34,715 nucleotides of DNA, taken from DASXTS01 sp036505275. GTDB lineage: Bacteria; Actinomycetota; Actinomycetes; Mycobacteriales; Pseudonocardiaceae. Below the pieces are notes generated by a model. That model was not told where the DNA came from. It did not search any database and saw only the letters and a list, made by a program, of their open reading frames with translations. Below are positions 15,811 to 24,463 of the stretch, one piece after another. The translations under genes were made by a program, and so were the position numbers. The stretch is taken from the NCBI GenBank assembly GCA_036505275.1, contig DASXTS010000489.1, positions 1 to 34,715 of the forward strand, given 5' to 3'. How positions within the stretch are numbered: position 1 is the stretch's first letter; the number at the start of each line of letters is the position of its first letter.

Positions 15811-16659
15811 TCAGGAGACGACGGCAGCCGCACCGTAGCGGGGATCGCCGGGCAGCACGGCGCGCAGGCCGTCCGGATCGCGCACCAGGCGCGGCAAGGT
15901 CCTGGTGATCCGCCGGTACTGGGCGGCGGCGAGCGCGTCGGCGACAGTGTCGAACGAGGTGAGCTCGGTGAGCGTGTACCAGGTGGGCGGCAGCAGCCAG
16001 CGGCGGCCGGCCTGCCAGTCGGCCAGCGCGGTGGCCGGGGTCTGCCAGCCGGCGTCGGCGGCCTCGGTGGTGACACCGTCGGCGTGCTGGCCGACGGGGA
16101 GGGCGGCGAGCAGGAAGCGGGTGTCGTAGCGGCGCGGTTCGCCCTCCGGCGTGACCCAGTTGGCCCAGGGGCGCAGCAGGTCGGCGCGGAGCACGAGCCG
16201 GGCGTCGGCGAGGAACTGGGCCATGGGGAGTTCGCGGGCCACCAGGGCGGCGCGGGCGGCGTGGTACTTCGCGGCATCGTCGACGACGCTGTGCTCGTCG
16301 GGGCCCGCGAGCAGCACGCCGGACTCCTCGAACGTCTCGCGGACGGCCGCGCACACGAGCGCCTGCGCGAGGGTGGTGTCGCAGTCAAAGCGCTCGCCCC
16401 ACCAGGACGGCGGCGGGCCGGTCCAGGCGACGGCGGTGCGGTCGCGGGCGTCCAGGCCGCCGCCGGGGAACACCGTCATGCCGCCGGCGAACGCCATGCC
16501 GGCAACCCGCCGTTGCAGGAAGACCTCGAGACCGCCCGGCGCGTCGCGCAGCAGCACGACGGTGGCCGCGTCCCTGGGCGGCACCACCGGGGCGGGCTGG
16601 GGCGGCAGAAACTCCTCGGGCAGCACGAGCTCGCGGGGTAGCTCTAGCACAACAAGCAC
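15811..16659 (-). CDS. Nudix hydrolase (NUDT19-like)
   Basis: 282-residue Nudix-fold protein. The core has VFPGGGLDARDR, an insertion of about 30 residues (TAVAWTGPPPSWWGERF), then AAVRETFEESGVLLAG, the split Nudix box characteristic of NUDT19-type enzymes, which act on CoA esters. The C-terminal half contains WANWVTPEGEPRRYDTRFLLAALP, also typical of that group. The start at 16659 is a GTG (MLVVLELP); a second GTG three codons on is possible. It lies upstream of the MBL gene on the same strand and divergent from the oxidoreductase gene. Confidence 0.82.
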   Translation of the reverse strand: MLVVLELPRELVLPEEFLPPQPAPVVPPRDAATVVLLRDAPGGLEVFLQRRVAGMAFAGGMTVFPGGGLDARDRTAVAWTGPPPSWWGERFDCDTTLAQALVCAAVRETFEESGVLLAGPDEHSVVDDAAKYHAARAALVARELPMAQFLADARLVLRADLLRPWANWVTPEGEPRRYDTRFLLAALPVGQHADGVTTEAADAGWQTPATALADWQAGRRWLLPPTWYTLTELTSFDTVADALAAAQYRRITRTLPRLVRDPDGLRAVLPGDPRYGAAAVVS

Positions 16660-16706
16660 GGTAGCGCGGACCGTCGGCCGGTCAGGGCAGCTGCGAGGAT
16701 GACGCC

Positions 16707-17597
16707 ATGACGGATCGGCTGCGGGTGGGACTGGTCGGCGCGGGCCCGTGGGCGATGTCGGTGCACGCCCCGGCGATCGCGGCGCATCCGGATACCGAAC
16801 TCGCCGGAGTGTGGGCGCGCCGCGGCGAAGCCGCCGCCGTGCTGGCCGCCGCGCACGGCGCCGATCCGTTCGATTCGGCGACGTCGCTGATCGGCGCGGT
16901 CGACGTGGTGGCGTTCGCGGTGCCGCCCGCGGTGCAGGTGCCCCTCGCCATCCAGGCCGCCGAGGCGGGCCGGCATCTGATCTTGGAGAAGCCGGTGGCG
17001 GCCACCCTGGACGAGGCGTACCGGCTCACCGACGCGGTGGCGACCGCGGGCGTCGCCAACATTGTGATGCTGGTCCTTCGGTTCGCGCCGGAGACGAGGG
17101 AGTGGTTGGAGTCGGTGGCCTCGGTCGGCGGCTGGCGGACCGGGTCGGCGCGGTGGCTCTCCGGCTCGCTGCTCGGCGGGCTCTATTCGACCTCGCCGTG
17201 GCGGCAGGAGGACGGCGCGCTCGCCGACGTCGGCCCGCACACCGTCGACCTGATCGACGCGGCGCTCGGCGAGGTGACCGACGTGCTCTGCGCCAGCCAC
17301 GCCGAGCCCGACGTCTGGCATGTGATCCTCGGCCACCGCGGCGGCGCGACCAGCACGGTGTCGCTGTCGATGCGACTGCCGCTGACGCCGACCATCACCT
17401 CGGTGGAGGTGTTCGGGGCGCGCGGGTTCAGCGCGATGCCGCCGCGGTCGACGCCGGCCGAGGACAGCTATGCCGCGCTGCTGGACGACCTGGTCGGCAT
17501 GGTGCGCGGTGGCGTCGCGCAGCATCCGTGTGACGTGCACCGCGGCCTGCACCTGCAACGCGTGCTGCACGCCGCCCGCGAGCTGAGCCGCCGATGA
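16707..17597 (+). CDS. Gfo/Idh/MocA-family oxidoreductase
   Basis: 296-residue NAD(P)-dependent oxidoreductase. N-terminal Rossmann fold with VGLVGAGPWAMSVHAPAI, the VDVVAFAVPP strand, and the family's EKP motif in LILEKPVAATLDEAY; the C-terminal domain carries GALADVGPHTVDLIDAALG, matching the GG.l.D.G.H.iD pattern with the likely catalytic His. Substrate unknown (sugars or inositols are usual). GAGG lies about 8 nt before the ATG. It overlaps the next small gene by 4 bp (ATGA). It is not part of the M. tuberculosis gene order that I recall here. Confidence 0.85.
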   Translation: MTDRLRVGLVGAGPWAMSVHAPAIAAHPDTELAGVWARRGEAAAVLAAAHGADPFDSATSLIGAVDVVAFAVPPAVQVPLAIQAAEAGRHLILEKPVAATLDEAYRLTDAVATAGVANIVMLVLRFAPETREWLESVASVGGWRTGSARWLSGSLLGGLYSTSPWRQEDGALADVGPHTVDLIDAALGEVTDVLCASHAEPDVWHVILGHRGGATSTVSLSMRLPLTPTITSVEVFGARGFSAMPPRSTPAEDSYAALLDDLVGMVRGGVAQHPCDVHRGLHLQRVLHAARELSRR

Positions 17598-17785
17598 CGC
17601 GTCAGCCGACAACGCTGGAGACGATGGTCACCGCGCGGATCGGGGCCGAGCTGCACCGGCTGGTGCCGGCGGTGCACGCCGCCGCGCGCCCACATGCTGC
17701 CCGCTGGCCGACGGCGGTTGGCTCGAGCCTGCCGCCGCCGGACCGGGCCGCGTTCCTCGCCGCACTGCGGGAACTGCCGGGCTGA
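17594..17785 (+). CDS. Small hypothetical protein
   Basis: 63 residues, ATG overlapping the stop of the oxidoreductase gene (ATGA), so it is probably translated by coupling. Helical appearance (TLETMVTARIGAELHRLVPAVHAAAR) with a conserved-looking end LPPPDRAAFLAALRELPG. No known domain and no membrane segment. It converges with ridA with one base between the stop codons. Confidence 0.55.
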   Translation: MTRQPTTLETMVTARIGAELHRLVPAVHAAARPHAARWPTAVGSSLPPPDRAAFLAALRELPG

Positions 17786-17786
17786 G

Positions 17787-18242
17787 TCAGCCCACCTCGA
17801 CGATGACCTCGACCTCGACCGGGGCGCCGAGGGGCAGCTCGGCGACGCCGACCGCGGAGCGGGCGTGCTGGCCGGCCTCGCCGAAGATCTGGCCGAACAG
17901 CTCGGAGGCACCGTTGATGACAGCCGGCTGCCCGGTGAACCCCGTGGCGGACGCCACGAAGCCGACGACCTTGACCACCCGCACGACGGCATCGATGCCA
18001 ACGAGGGCGTCCACCGCGGCCAGGGCGTTCAGGGCGCAGATCCTGGCCAGCTCCTTGGCCTGCTCCGGGTTCACCTCGGCTCCGACCTTGCCGGTGGTGG
18101 CGAGCCTGCCATCCACCATGGGCACCTGGCCGGCGGTGTACACCAGCGACCCGGCCCGCGCGGCCGGCACGTAGGCGGCCACCGGCGGTACCACCGAGGG
18201 CAGCGAAATGCCGAGCTCACGCAGCCGGCCGGACCAGCTCAT
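17787..18242 (-). CDS. ridA: RidA family protein (Rv3678c-like)
   Basis: 151 residues of the RidA/YjgF/YER057c family (enamine/imine deaminases). Visible: LVYTAGQVPMVDGRLATTGKVGAEV, QAKELARICALNALAAVDALVG, and the end LPLGAPVEVEVIVEVG. The family's usual catalytic Arg in the region V-R-..-V is present as DAVVRVVKVVGF; the C-terminal R-x-x-V..P-..-VE pattern appears as ARSAVGVAELPLGAPVEVE. Start ATG at 18242 overlaps the DUF4177 stop by 4 bp. Substrate of this subgroup is not known. Confidence 0.88.
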   Translation of the reverse strand: MSWSGRLRELGISLPSVVPPVAAYVPAARAGSLVYTAGQVPMVDGRLATTGKVGAEVNPEQAKELARICALNALAAVDALVGIDAVVRVVKVVGFVASATGFTGQPAVINGASELFGQIFGEAGQHARSAVGVAELPLGAPVEVEVIVEVG

Positions 18243-18403
18243 GCACGTGGCCGTTTCAGATAGGCCACCAACTGATCGCCGGTCGGGCCGGGCATGACGG
18301 TGACCAGCTCCCAACCGTCCTCGCCCCATTGGTCGAGGATCTGCTTGGTGATGTGGATCAGCAGCGGGACGGTCGCGTACTCCCACTTGGTCGGCGCGCT
18401 CAT
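18239..18403 (-). CDS. DUF4177-type small protein (Rv3678A-like)
   Basis: 54-residue protein, MSAPTKWEYATVPLLIHITK then QILDQWGEDGWELVTVMPGP, which matches the DUF4177 pattern (KWEY...L...GxxGWELV). Function unknown. It overlaps ridA by ATGA and so is the first cistron of a two-gene unit; the same pair occurs in mycobacteria. ATG at 18403 chosen because upstream residues lack the family pattern. Confidence 0.8.
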   Translation of the reverse strand: MSAPTKWEYATVPLLIHITKQILDQWGEDGWELVTVMPGPTGDQLVAYLKRPRA

Positions 18404-18431
18404 GGCGACGCAGCCTAATGCCGCCACCCGG

Positions 18432-18437
18432 TAACGT
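18432..18437 (+). promoter_or_regulatory. -10 box of a probable leaderless transcript (small membrane gene)
   Basis: TAACGT ends 8 nt before the ATG at 18446, so the expected transcription start falls on or next to the start codon. No Shine-Dalgarno at the usual place. Confidence 0.45.
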
Positions 18438-18445
18438 CGCGAGGC

Positions 18446-18721
18446 ATGGAGCTCTGGCGGGTGCTCGGCGCGACCGCCCTCGGCATCGGCGGGCTGCTGC
18501 TCGTGCTGGTGGCCATGGCGCAGGCCAGGGACAGCGCATTACCGAGCGGGCGACGCGACCGGCACGACACCAGCGTCCGGGTGGCGCGCACCGCGATGAT
18601 CGGCGTTTCCGTGGTCACAATGACGGTGCTCCTGGTGCTCACCGTGCTACCGCAGTTCGCGGTCTGGGCGCTCACCGCGGCCGTCTGGCTGATCCTGATC
18701 ACGCTGTTCCTGTCCGGCTAG
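18446..18721 (+). CDS. Small two-TM membrane protein
   Basis: 91 residues: an N-terminal hydrophobic helix (~8-25), a charged loop (~26-48, DSALPSGRRDRHDTSVRVAR), then two closely spaced hydrophobic segments (~49-66 and ~69-90) ending at LFLSG. No known family recognised. It lies between the divergent DUF4177 gene and the ArsA pair and ends 31 bp before the latter. Its strong GC3 and the -10 box close to the ATG support it as a real gene. Confidence 0.65.
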   Translation: MELWRVLGATALGIGGLLLVLVAMAQARDSALPSGRRDRHDTSVRVARTAMIGVSVVTMTVLLVLTVLPQFAVWALTAAVWLILITLFLSG

Positions 18722-18752
18722 CGCCGGCCCACACCCCGTACCCTGGCTCGAT

Positions 18753-19754
18753 GTGACAGCCCCCGCGGTGTGGCCCGACGAGCTGGCCCGCGCCAGGCTC
18801 CACGTGGTCACCGGCAAGGGCGGCACCGGCAAGACCACGGTCGCCGCGGCGCTGGCCCTCGCGCTCGCGGTCGGCGGTCGGCGCACCCTGCTGATCGAGG
18901 TGGAGGCCAGGCAGGGCATCGCGCAGCTGTTCGACCAGCCGCCGCTGCCGTACCAGGAGACGCGGATCGCGGTCGCGCCGGGCGGCGGCGAGCTGCGGGC
19001 GCTGGCCGTCGACCCGGAGGCGGCCCTCATGGAGTACCTGGCGATGTTCTACAACCTCGGCTTCGCCGGCCGCACGCTGCGCCGGATGGGCGCCATCGAG
19101 TTCGCCACCACACTGGCACCTGGCCTGCGCGACGTGCTGATCACCGGCAAGATCAAGGAGTGCGTCGGGCGCACCGACACCAGCGGCCGGCACGTCTACG
19201 ACTCGGTCGTGCTGGACGCGCCGCCGACCGGCCGGGTGGTGAAGTTCCTCGACGTCACCAGGGCAATGGCCGACCTGGCCAAGGTCGGCCCGATCCGCAC
19301 CCAGAGCGAGGCCGTGGTGCGGCTGCTGCACTCCGAGGACACCGTGGTGCACGTCGTCACGCTGCTGGAGGACCTGCCGGTGCAGGAGACGCTGGACACG
19401 GTGGCCGAGCTGGACGCGGCCGACCTGCGGCCCGGGGCGGTGATCCGCAACCGGGTGCGGCCCTCGCGGCTGGCGTCCAGGTCGATGACGGCGGCCGCGG
19501 CCGGCCGGGTGGACGAGGCCCGGATCAGGTCGGGCCTGGCCGAAGCGGGCCTGGACCTCAAGCCGGACGTCATCGACGGGCTGGTCGCGGAGACCATCGC
19601 GCATGCCACCCGCGCCCAGGTGCAGGCGGCCGCCCTGATGAGGCTGGACGAGGCAATGCTGCCGTCCCTGCAGCTGCCGGAGCTGACCGGCGGCGTTGAC
19701 CTCGGCGGGCTGTACGAGCTGGTCGAGGCGCTGGCCGCGCAGGGCGTCCGATGA
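18753..19754 (+). CDS. ArsA/Get3-family ATPase, first subunit (Rv3679-like)
   Basis: 333-residue cytoplasmic ATPase of the ArsA/GET3 group. Deviant Walker A VVTGKGGTGKTTVAAA with the signature lysine; switch/Walker B region SVVLDAPPTGRVVKFLDV (DxxPTG is diagnostic of ArsA-type ATPases). Together with the next gene it corresponds to Rv3679-Rv3680, a pair implicated in handling anionic/lipid metabolites or membrane-protein targeting rather than arsenite export; no arsB or arsR is nearby. GTG start at 18753 lies 8 nt after TACCCT, suggesting leaderless transcription. It overlaps the partner gene by ATGA, implying equimolar production. Confidence 0.88.
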   Translation: MTAPAVWPDELARARLHVVTGKGGTGKTTVAAALALALAVGGRRTLLIEVEARQGIAQLFDQPPLPYQETRIAVAPGGGELRALAVDPEAALMEYLAMFYNLGFAGRTLRRMGAIEFATTLAPGLRDVLITGKIKECVGRTDTSGRHVYDSVVLDAPPTGRVVKFLDVTRAMADLAKVGPIRTQSEAVVRLLHSEDTVVHVVTLLEDLPVQETLDTVAELDAADLRPGAVIRNRVRPSRLASRSMTAAAAGRVDEARIRSGLAEAGLDLKPDVIDGLVAETIAHATRAQVQAAALMRLDEAMLPSLQLPELTGGVDLGGLYELVEALAAQGVR

Positions 19755-20899
19755 CAGCGGGGCCGAGGAGGACACCGCCGGCGCTCGACCTGGACGCCCT
19801 CATCCAGGATCGCGCCACCAGGGTGGTGGTGTGTTGTGGCTCCGGCGGCGTCGGCAAGACCACCACCGCGGCCGCGCTCGCGCTGCGGGCCGCCGACCAT
19901 GGCCGGTGCGCCGTGGTGCTGACCATCGACCCGGCACGGCGGCTGGCCCAGTCGCTCGGGCTGCGGGAACTGGGCAACCATCCGCATCGGGTGGCCGCCG
20001 CCGAAAACCCCGGCTCGAACGGCGAGCTGCACGCCATGATGCTGGACATGCGTCGCACCTTCGACGAGATGGTGCACGCCCACGCCACCCCGGAGCGGGC
20101 CGCGCAGATCATGGCCAACCCGTTCTACCAGACGATCTCCACGTCGTTCTCCGGCACGCAGGAGTACATGGCGATGGAGAAGCTCGGCCAGCTCGTCGCG
20201 GCCGGCGAGTGGGACCTGATCGTGGTGGACACCCCGCCGTCCCGCTCCGCGCTGGACTTTCTGGACGCCCCGCAGCGGATGGCGTCCTTCCTGGACGGTC
20301 GCATGATCAGGCTGCTGTCCGCGCCGGCCAGGGCGGGCGGCCGGGGCATCCGCAAGCTGGCCACCGCCGGGTTCGGCATTTTCGCCAAGGCCGTGTCCAC
20401 GATCATCGGCGGCCAGCTGCTCATGGACGCCGCGGCGTTCGTGCAGGCGTTCGACACCATGTTCGGCGGTTTCCGCGAGCGGGCCGCCGCGACGTACGAC
20501 CTGCTGCGGGCCGAGGGCACCGCGTTCGTCGTCGTGGCGTCCCCGGAGCCGGACGCGCTGCGCGAGGCGGCGTACTTCGTCGACCGGCTGGCCGGCGAGG
20601 GCATGCCGCTGGCCGGGCTGGTGGTCAACCGCACCCATCCGGTGCTGGCCGACCTGCCGGCTCCGCGGGCGCTGGCCGCGGCGGAGGCACTGGACAGCAA
20701 CGGAGCGGCGCCGCTGGCGGTCGCCGTGCTCCGGCTGCACGCCGACCGGGTCGAGGTGGCCGAACGGGAGGCGCGCATGCTCGCCAGGTTCAGCGGCGCG
20801 CACCCGGCCGTCCCGGTGGTCCGCGTTCCGGCGCTCGCCGGCGACGTGTACGACCTGGACAGCCTGCGCGAGATCGGCCGCCGGCTGGCCGCCGTGTGA
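19751..20899 (+). CDS. ArsA/Get3-family ATPase, second subunit (Rv3680-like)
   Basis: 382-residue partner ATPase. P-loop VVVCCGSGGVGKTTTAAALA: the general GKT lysine is present, but the family's upstream signature lysine (K in KGGxGK) is Ser here. Later motifs: LTIDPARRLAQSLG (switch I with DPA), LIVVDTPPSRSALDFLDAP (Walker B/switch II, PPS instead of PTG). A middle hydrophobic-helical part (~170-250) could be a client-binding groove as in Get3, which is inference. Start ATG overlaps the stop of the first subunit. Converges with whiB4 (14 bp gap). Confidence 0.87.
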   Translation: MTAGPRRTPPALDLDALIQDRATRVVVCCGSGGVGKTTTAAALALRAADHGRCAVVLTIDPARRLAQSLGLRELGNHPHRVAAAENPGSNGELHAMMLDMRRTFDEMVHAHATPERAAQIMANPFYQTISTSFSGTQEYMAMEKLGQLVAAGEWDLIVVDTPPSRSALDFLDAPQRMASFLDGRMIRLLSAPARAGGRGIRKLATAGFGIFAKAVSTIIGGQLLMDAAAFVQAFDTMFGGFRERAAATYDLLRAEGTAFVVVASPEPDALREAAYFVDRLAGEGMPLAGLVVNRTHPVLADLPAPRALAAAEALDSNGAAPLAVAVLRLHADRVEVAEREARMLARFSGAHPAVPVVRVPALAGDVYDLDSLREIGRRLAAV

Positions 20900-20913
20900 T
20901 CATCCAGCGGGGT

Positions 20914-21246
20914 TCACCCGGCGCGGATGGCGTCCTCCGGTACCCCGCGGGCGTGTAGCAGCAACTCGTGCCACGACTGCACGTCCGGCCGGCGCCGCAG
21001 CAACGCCCTGCGCTCCCGCTCCGTCATGCCACCCCACACGCCGAACTCGATGCGATCGTCGAGCGCCTCCGCGAGGCACTCGGTGCGCACCGGGCACCCG
21101 AAGCACACCAGCTTCGCCTCGCGCTGAGCGGCACCGCGGACGAAGAGGCGGTCGGGATCACCGTCCCGGCACGCCGCTTGGCCGCGCCAGTCACCGTGCC
21201 ACTGCGGGTGGCAGTCACCCGGCCGGTCCCCCGGCTGGAACGCCAT
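20914..21246 (-). CDS. whiB4: WhiB-family iron-sulfur regulator (WhiB4-like)
   Basis: 110-residue Wbl protein. The four cluster cysteines are in QAACRDGD and CFGCPVRTEC (C...CxxCxxxxxC), followed by the WhiB turn GVWGGMTERERR and a basic C-terminus (LLRRRPDV). Expected to bind a 4Fe-4S cluster and sense redox/oxygen, acting with the sigma factor or on DNA. Placement next to the ArsA pair and ponA2 identifies it as the WhiB4 orthologue. Start ATG at 21246 with GGGGGA just upstream gives a length close to M. tuberculosis WhiB4; the longer reading overlaps the ponA2 promoter area. Confidence 0.92.
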   Translation of the reverse strand: MAFQPGDRPGDCHPQWHGDWRGQAACRDGDPDRLFVRGAAQREAKLVCFGCPVRTECLAEALDDRIEFGVWGGMTERERRALLRRRPDVQSWHELLLHARGVPEDAIRAG

Positions 21247-21488
21247 GTCCCCCAAGTCTTCCGCCACCGTCTCGCTCCCACTCCTGACGCTCGCACCGGC
21301 GCCGGATGTCGGCCGGGAGGTCGGGTGCGGCCATCCCGGTGATGGCGCGACAGCCGTCCCGTCACCCATGTCGTGAGACGTTGACGGACTGTAGAGGCGT
21401 CGGGTTCCGGCGGGAACACCGGGTACCCCATCCGTGACGATAGGCCACCACATCACGGGACGCGGCGGGTCGCCATTATGGGTGACGC

Positions 21489-21494
21489 TAGGCT
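21489..21494 (+). promoter_or_regulatory. -10 box for leaderless ponA2 transcript
   Basis: TAGGCT ends 7 nt before the GTG at 21502, the classic spacing for transcription starting at the first base of the start codon. It also argues against the upstream ATG at 21478 as the start. Confidence 0.55.
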
Positions 21495-21501
21495 GATCGC
21501 C

Positions 21502-23922
21502 GTGCGAGTCACGAAGGCCCTGCTCAAGCTGGTAGGACTGTGCGTTCTAGCCGGGGTGCTGCTGGCCGGCATGCTGTTCCCGGCGGCCGGTGGCCTCGGG
21601 CTGGCATCAAACCAGGCGAGCGACACCGTGGACAGCGTGTCCGCCGAGCTGGTCGAGGGGCAGCTGCCGCTGGTCACCACCCTGCTCAACGCGGCCGGCG
21701 CGCCGATGGCGTGGCTGTACGACCAGTACCGGGTGCCGGTGAACGCCGACCAGATCGCCCCGGCGATGAAGGCCGCGATCATCGCGATCGAGGACCGGCG
21801 GTTCTTCGAGCACCAAGGGGTCGACTGGCGGGGCACCACGCGGGCACTCGTGACCAACCAGCTCAAGGGCGAGGTCGCGCAGGGCGGCTCGACGCTGACC
21901 ATGCAGTACGTCAAGAACTACCTGCTGTACGTGGTGGCCAAGGACGAGGCCGAGCGGGCTCGGGTCACCGAGCAGACCCCGGCCCGCAAGCTCCGCGAGA
22001 TCCGGATCGCCACCCAGCTGGAGAGCCAGCTCTCCAAGGAGGAGATCCTCGCCCGCTACCTCAACATCGTCTTCTTCGGCAACAACTCCTACGGCGTGGC
22101 GGCCGCCGCCAGCACGTACTTCGGCACCACGCCGGACAAGCTGAGTGTCGCCCAGTCGGCCTTGCTGGCGGGGATGGTCAAGAGCACGACGCAGTTCGAC
22201 CCGGTGCGCAAGCCGGAGGAGGCGCTCAAGCGGCGCAACCTCGTCGTCGACCTGATGGCCGAGATCGGCTCGATCGGCCGGGAAGCCGCCGAGCAGGCGA
22301 AGGCCGAGCCGCTCGGCGTGGTCAACCCGCTGAGGACGCTGCCCAACGGTTGCGTCGGCGCCGGCCCCGCGGCCGGCTTCTTCTGCAAGTACGTGCTGAA
22401 CTACCTGGCCGCCGCCGGCATCTCGGAGGAGCAGCTCAAGCGCGGCGGCTACATCATCAAGACCACCATGGACCCGCGGGCCACCGACCTGGCCAAACAC
22501 GCCGCGGAGGACCAGGTCGCCAAGACCACTGACGGCATCGCCGACACCATGGCGATCGTGCAGCCGGGCAAGGAGCGGCACCGGGTGATCGCGCTGGTAG
22601 CCAACCGGGACTTCGGCCTGGACAAGGCCGCCGGCCAGACGTCCTACGCGCTGCCGAGCGACACCAGCAAGTTCGGCGCCGGCTCCATTTACAAGATCTT
22701 CACCGCAGCCGCCGCCCTGGAGAAGGGCATGGGCATCAACTGGGAGCTGGACACCCCCGACCAGTACGTCTCGCCGACCTGCCCGAAGGTGGACGGCAAG
22801 CCGTACACCGTGAAGAACGCCGCCGAGGGGTACAAAGAGAAGTACACGATGCAGGACGCGCTGGCCACCTCACCGAACACCGCGTTCGTCAAGCTCATCG
22901 AGAGCGTCGGGGTGGCGCCCGCCGTGGACATGGCGTCCCGGCTGGGCATGCGTCAGGCGATGAACGGCATCAACCGCTCCGGCGACCCGCTCAAGCCGGG
23001 CGAGAAGTCCCGCGGCCAGACCGCAAAGGACGAGAACCAGTGCTCGTTCACCCTCGGCCCCGGTCCGACCGGTGCGCTCGAGTTGGCCAATGTCGCCGCC
23101 ACGCTGATGAGCGGCGGTGTGTGGTGCCCGCCGAGCCCGCTGGAGTCGGTCACCGATTCGCGCACCGGCAAGGCGGTGGCGGTCAGGCAGAACGCCTGCG
23201 AGCAGGCCGTGCCGGAGGGCCTGGCCAACACCCTGGTGATCGGGCTGAGCAAGGACGACACCGCGGGCACCGCGGTCACCGCGGCGCGGGCCGTCGCCTG
23301 GGACCGGCCGATGCTGGGCAAGACCGGCACGACTCAACAGCAGCAGTCGGCCGGTTTCGTCGGCGCCACCCCGCAGTACGCCGGCGCGGTGCTCACCTTC
23401 GCCGACGGCAACAACCCGCAGGGCATCTGCGACGGCGACCCGCCGCGGCTGTGCCCCAAGGGCAACATCTTCGGCGGCCGGATCCCGGCCCGCACCTGGT
23501 TCGCGGCCATGAAGCCGCTGCACGAGGGCCTGCCGGTCGCGCCGCTGCCCGCGCCCGACCCGGTCTATGTGGACGGCAACCCGAACAATGCCGTGCCCAA
23601 CGTCATCGGGCGCAGCTACGGGGAGGCCAAGGCAATCCTGGAGGCCAAGGGCTACCGGGTGGCGCAGCGGACGACGGACAGCGCCGCGCCCAAGGGCATC
23701 GTGGTCAACCAGAGCCCGCGCGGCAACGCCCTGCCGGGCTTCGTGATCACCCTTTACGTCAGCAACGGCTCGGTGCAGGTGCCGCCGCCGACTCCGCCGG
23801 GGCAGGGCGGCGACCCGGGCAACGGCGGCGGCGGGGGCGGCGGCGGTGGGCCGGGTCCGCCCGGCGGCGGCGGCACGCCGGGCACGTTCGGCTATGGGCC
23901 GATCCGCGGCTTCGGTTTCTGA
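21502..23922 (+). CDS. ponA2: Class A penicillin-binding protein PonA2 (bifunctional)
   Basis: 806-residue peptidoglycan synthase. N-terminal membrane anchor (~5-25), GT51 glycosyltransferase domain (IAIEDRRFFEHQGVDWRG at ~94 with catalytic Glu; GGSTLTMQYVKN; RKLREIRIATQLE; ILARYLNIVFFG), transpeptidase domain with GAGSIYKIF (SxxK Ser ~394), SPNTAF (SxN) and GKTGTT (~606), one PASTA domain (~694-757, NVIGRSYGEAKAILEAKGY) and a glycine-rich C-terminal tail (~767-795). This is the PonA2 layout of mycobacteria (Rv3682) and the same position next to whiB4. GTG 21502 was preferred to ATG 21478 because of the -10 box spacing. Acts outside the membrane in cell-wall synthesis under stress. Confidence 0.94.
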   Translation: MRVTKALLKLVGLCVLAGVLLAGMLFPAAGGLGLASNQASDTVDSVSAELVEGQLPLVTTLLNAAGAPMAWLYDQYRVPVNADQIAPAMKAAIIAIEDRRFFEHQGVDWRGTTRALVTNQLKGEVAQGGSTLTMQYVKNYLLYVVAKDEAERARVTEQTPARKLREIRIATQLESQLSKEEILARYLNIVFFGNNSYGVAAAASTYFGTTPDKLSVAQSALLAGMVKSTTQFDPVRKPEEALKRRNLVVDLMAEIGSIGREAAEQAKAEPLGVVNPLRTLPNGCVGAGPAAGFFCKYVLNYLAAAGISEEQLKRGGYIIKTTMDPRATDLAKHAAEDQVAKTTDGIADTMAIVQPGKERHRVIALVANRDFGLDKAAGQTSYALPSDTSKFGAGSIYKIFTAAAALEKGMGINWELDTPDQYVSPTCPKVDGKPYTVKNAAEGYKEKYTMQDALATSPNTAFVKLIESVGVAPAVDMASRLGMRQAMNGINRSGDPLKPGEKSRGQTAKDENQCSFTLGPGPTGALELANVAATLMSGGVWCPPSPLESVTDSRTGKAVAVRQNACEQAVPEGLANTLVIGLSKDDTAGTAVTAARAVAWDRPMLGKTGTTQQQQSAGFVGATPQYAGAVLTFADGNNPQGICDGDPPRLCPKGNIFGGRIPARTWFAAMKPLHEGLPVAPLPAPDPVYVDGNPNNAVPNVIGRSYGEAKAILEAKGYRVAQRTTDSAAPKGIVVNQSPRGNALPGFVITLYVSNGSVQVPPPTPPGQGGDPGNGGGGGGGGGPGPPGGGGTPGTFGYGPIRGFGF

Positions 23923-23957
23923 CGGCGCCTGGCGCGGGGTGTGACCGCCAAGCCTGG

Positions 23958-24443
23958 TCAGTTGCCCTGAAGCAGCTCGCGCACGGCGTTGGCCACCCGT
24001 GCGCCGTCGGCGCGGCCGGCGACCTTGGCCGTCGCCAGGCGCATCACCTGGCCCATGTGCCGCTGGCTCGGGCGCTCGCCGAGCGTCGCCTCGACCTCGC
24101 CGACGGCCTCCCGTGCGATCGCGGTCAGCTCGGCGTCCCCGAGCCGCGCCGGTAGGTAGCGGGCCAGCACCTCGCCCTCCAACTGCTCCCGCTCGGCCAG
24201 TTCGGCGCGCCCGGCGGCGGCGAACGCCTCCGCGGCCTCCCTGCGCTTCTTGGCCTCGCGGGTCAGCACCCGCAGCACCTCGTCGTCGGACAGCTCGCGC
24301 GCGGCCCGGCCGGCGACCTCCTCCGTGGAGATCGCGGTCAGCGCCATCCGCAAGGTGGCCATCACCGGCTCGTCCTTTGCCTTGATCGCCGCCGTCAGGT
24401 CGGTCCGCAACCGCTGCTTGAGCTCTGCCATGCCGTCCATCAT
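23958..24443 (-). CDS. GatB/YqeY domain protein
   Basis: 161-residue helical protein of the YqeY family, related to the tail domain of GatB amidotransferase. Visible: AELKQRLRTDLTAAIKAKDE at the start, LRMALTAI, DDEVLRVLTREAKKRREAAEAF, and RHMGQVMRLATAKVAGRADG near the end, as in the family. No enzymatic function is established; a tRNA-related role is inferred from GatB. The first ATG is used; an in-frame ATG four codons later (MAELKQ) is the start most family members would show. Divergent from the phosphoesterase gene, 20 bp apart. Confidence 0.88.
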   Translation of the reverse strand: MMDGMAELKQRLRTDLTAAIKAKDEPVMATLRMALTAISTEEVAGRAARELSDDEVLRVLTREAKKRREAAEAFAAAGRAELAEREQLEGEVLARYLPARLGDAELTAIAREAVGEVEATLGERPSQRHMGQVMRLATAKVAGRADGARVANAVRELLQGN

Positions 24444-24451
24444 TCGCCACG

Positions 24452-24457
24452 TACCCT
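24452..24457 (+). promoter_or_regulatory. -10 box for leaderless phosphoesterase transcript
   Basis: TACCCT ends 6 nt before the GTG at 24464, again the leaderless spacing; the 20-bp gap to the divergent yqeY gene leaves no room for a 5' leader. Confidence 0.5.
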
Positions 24458-24463
24458 CTGGAC

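Noticed and set aside
18753..20899. Arsenite efflux ATPase operon
   Set aside because: No arsB, arsC, arsD or arsR near; the pair sits in the conserved Rv3679-Rv3680 position.
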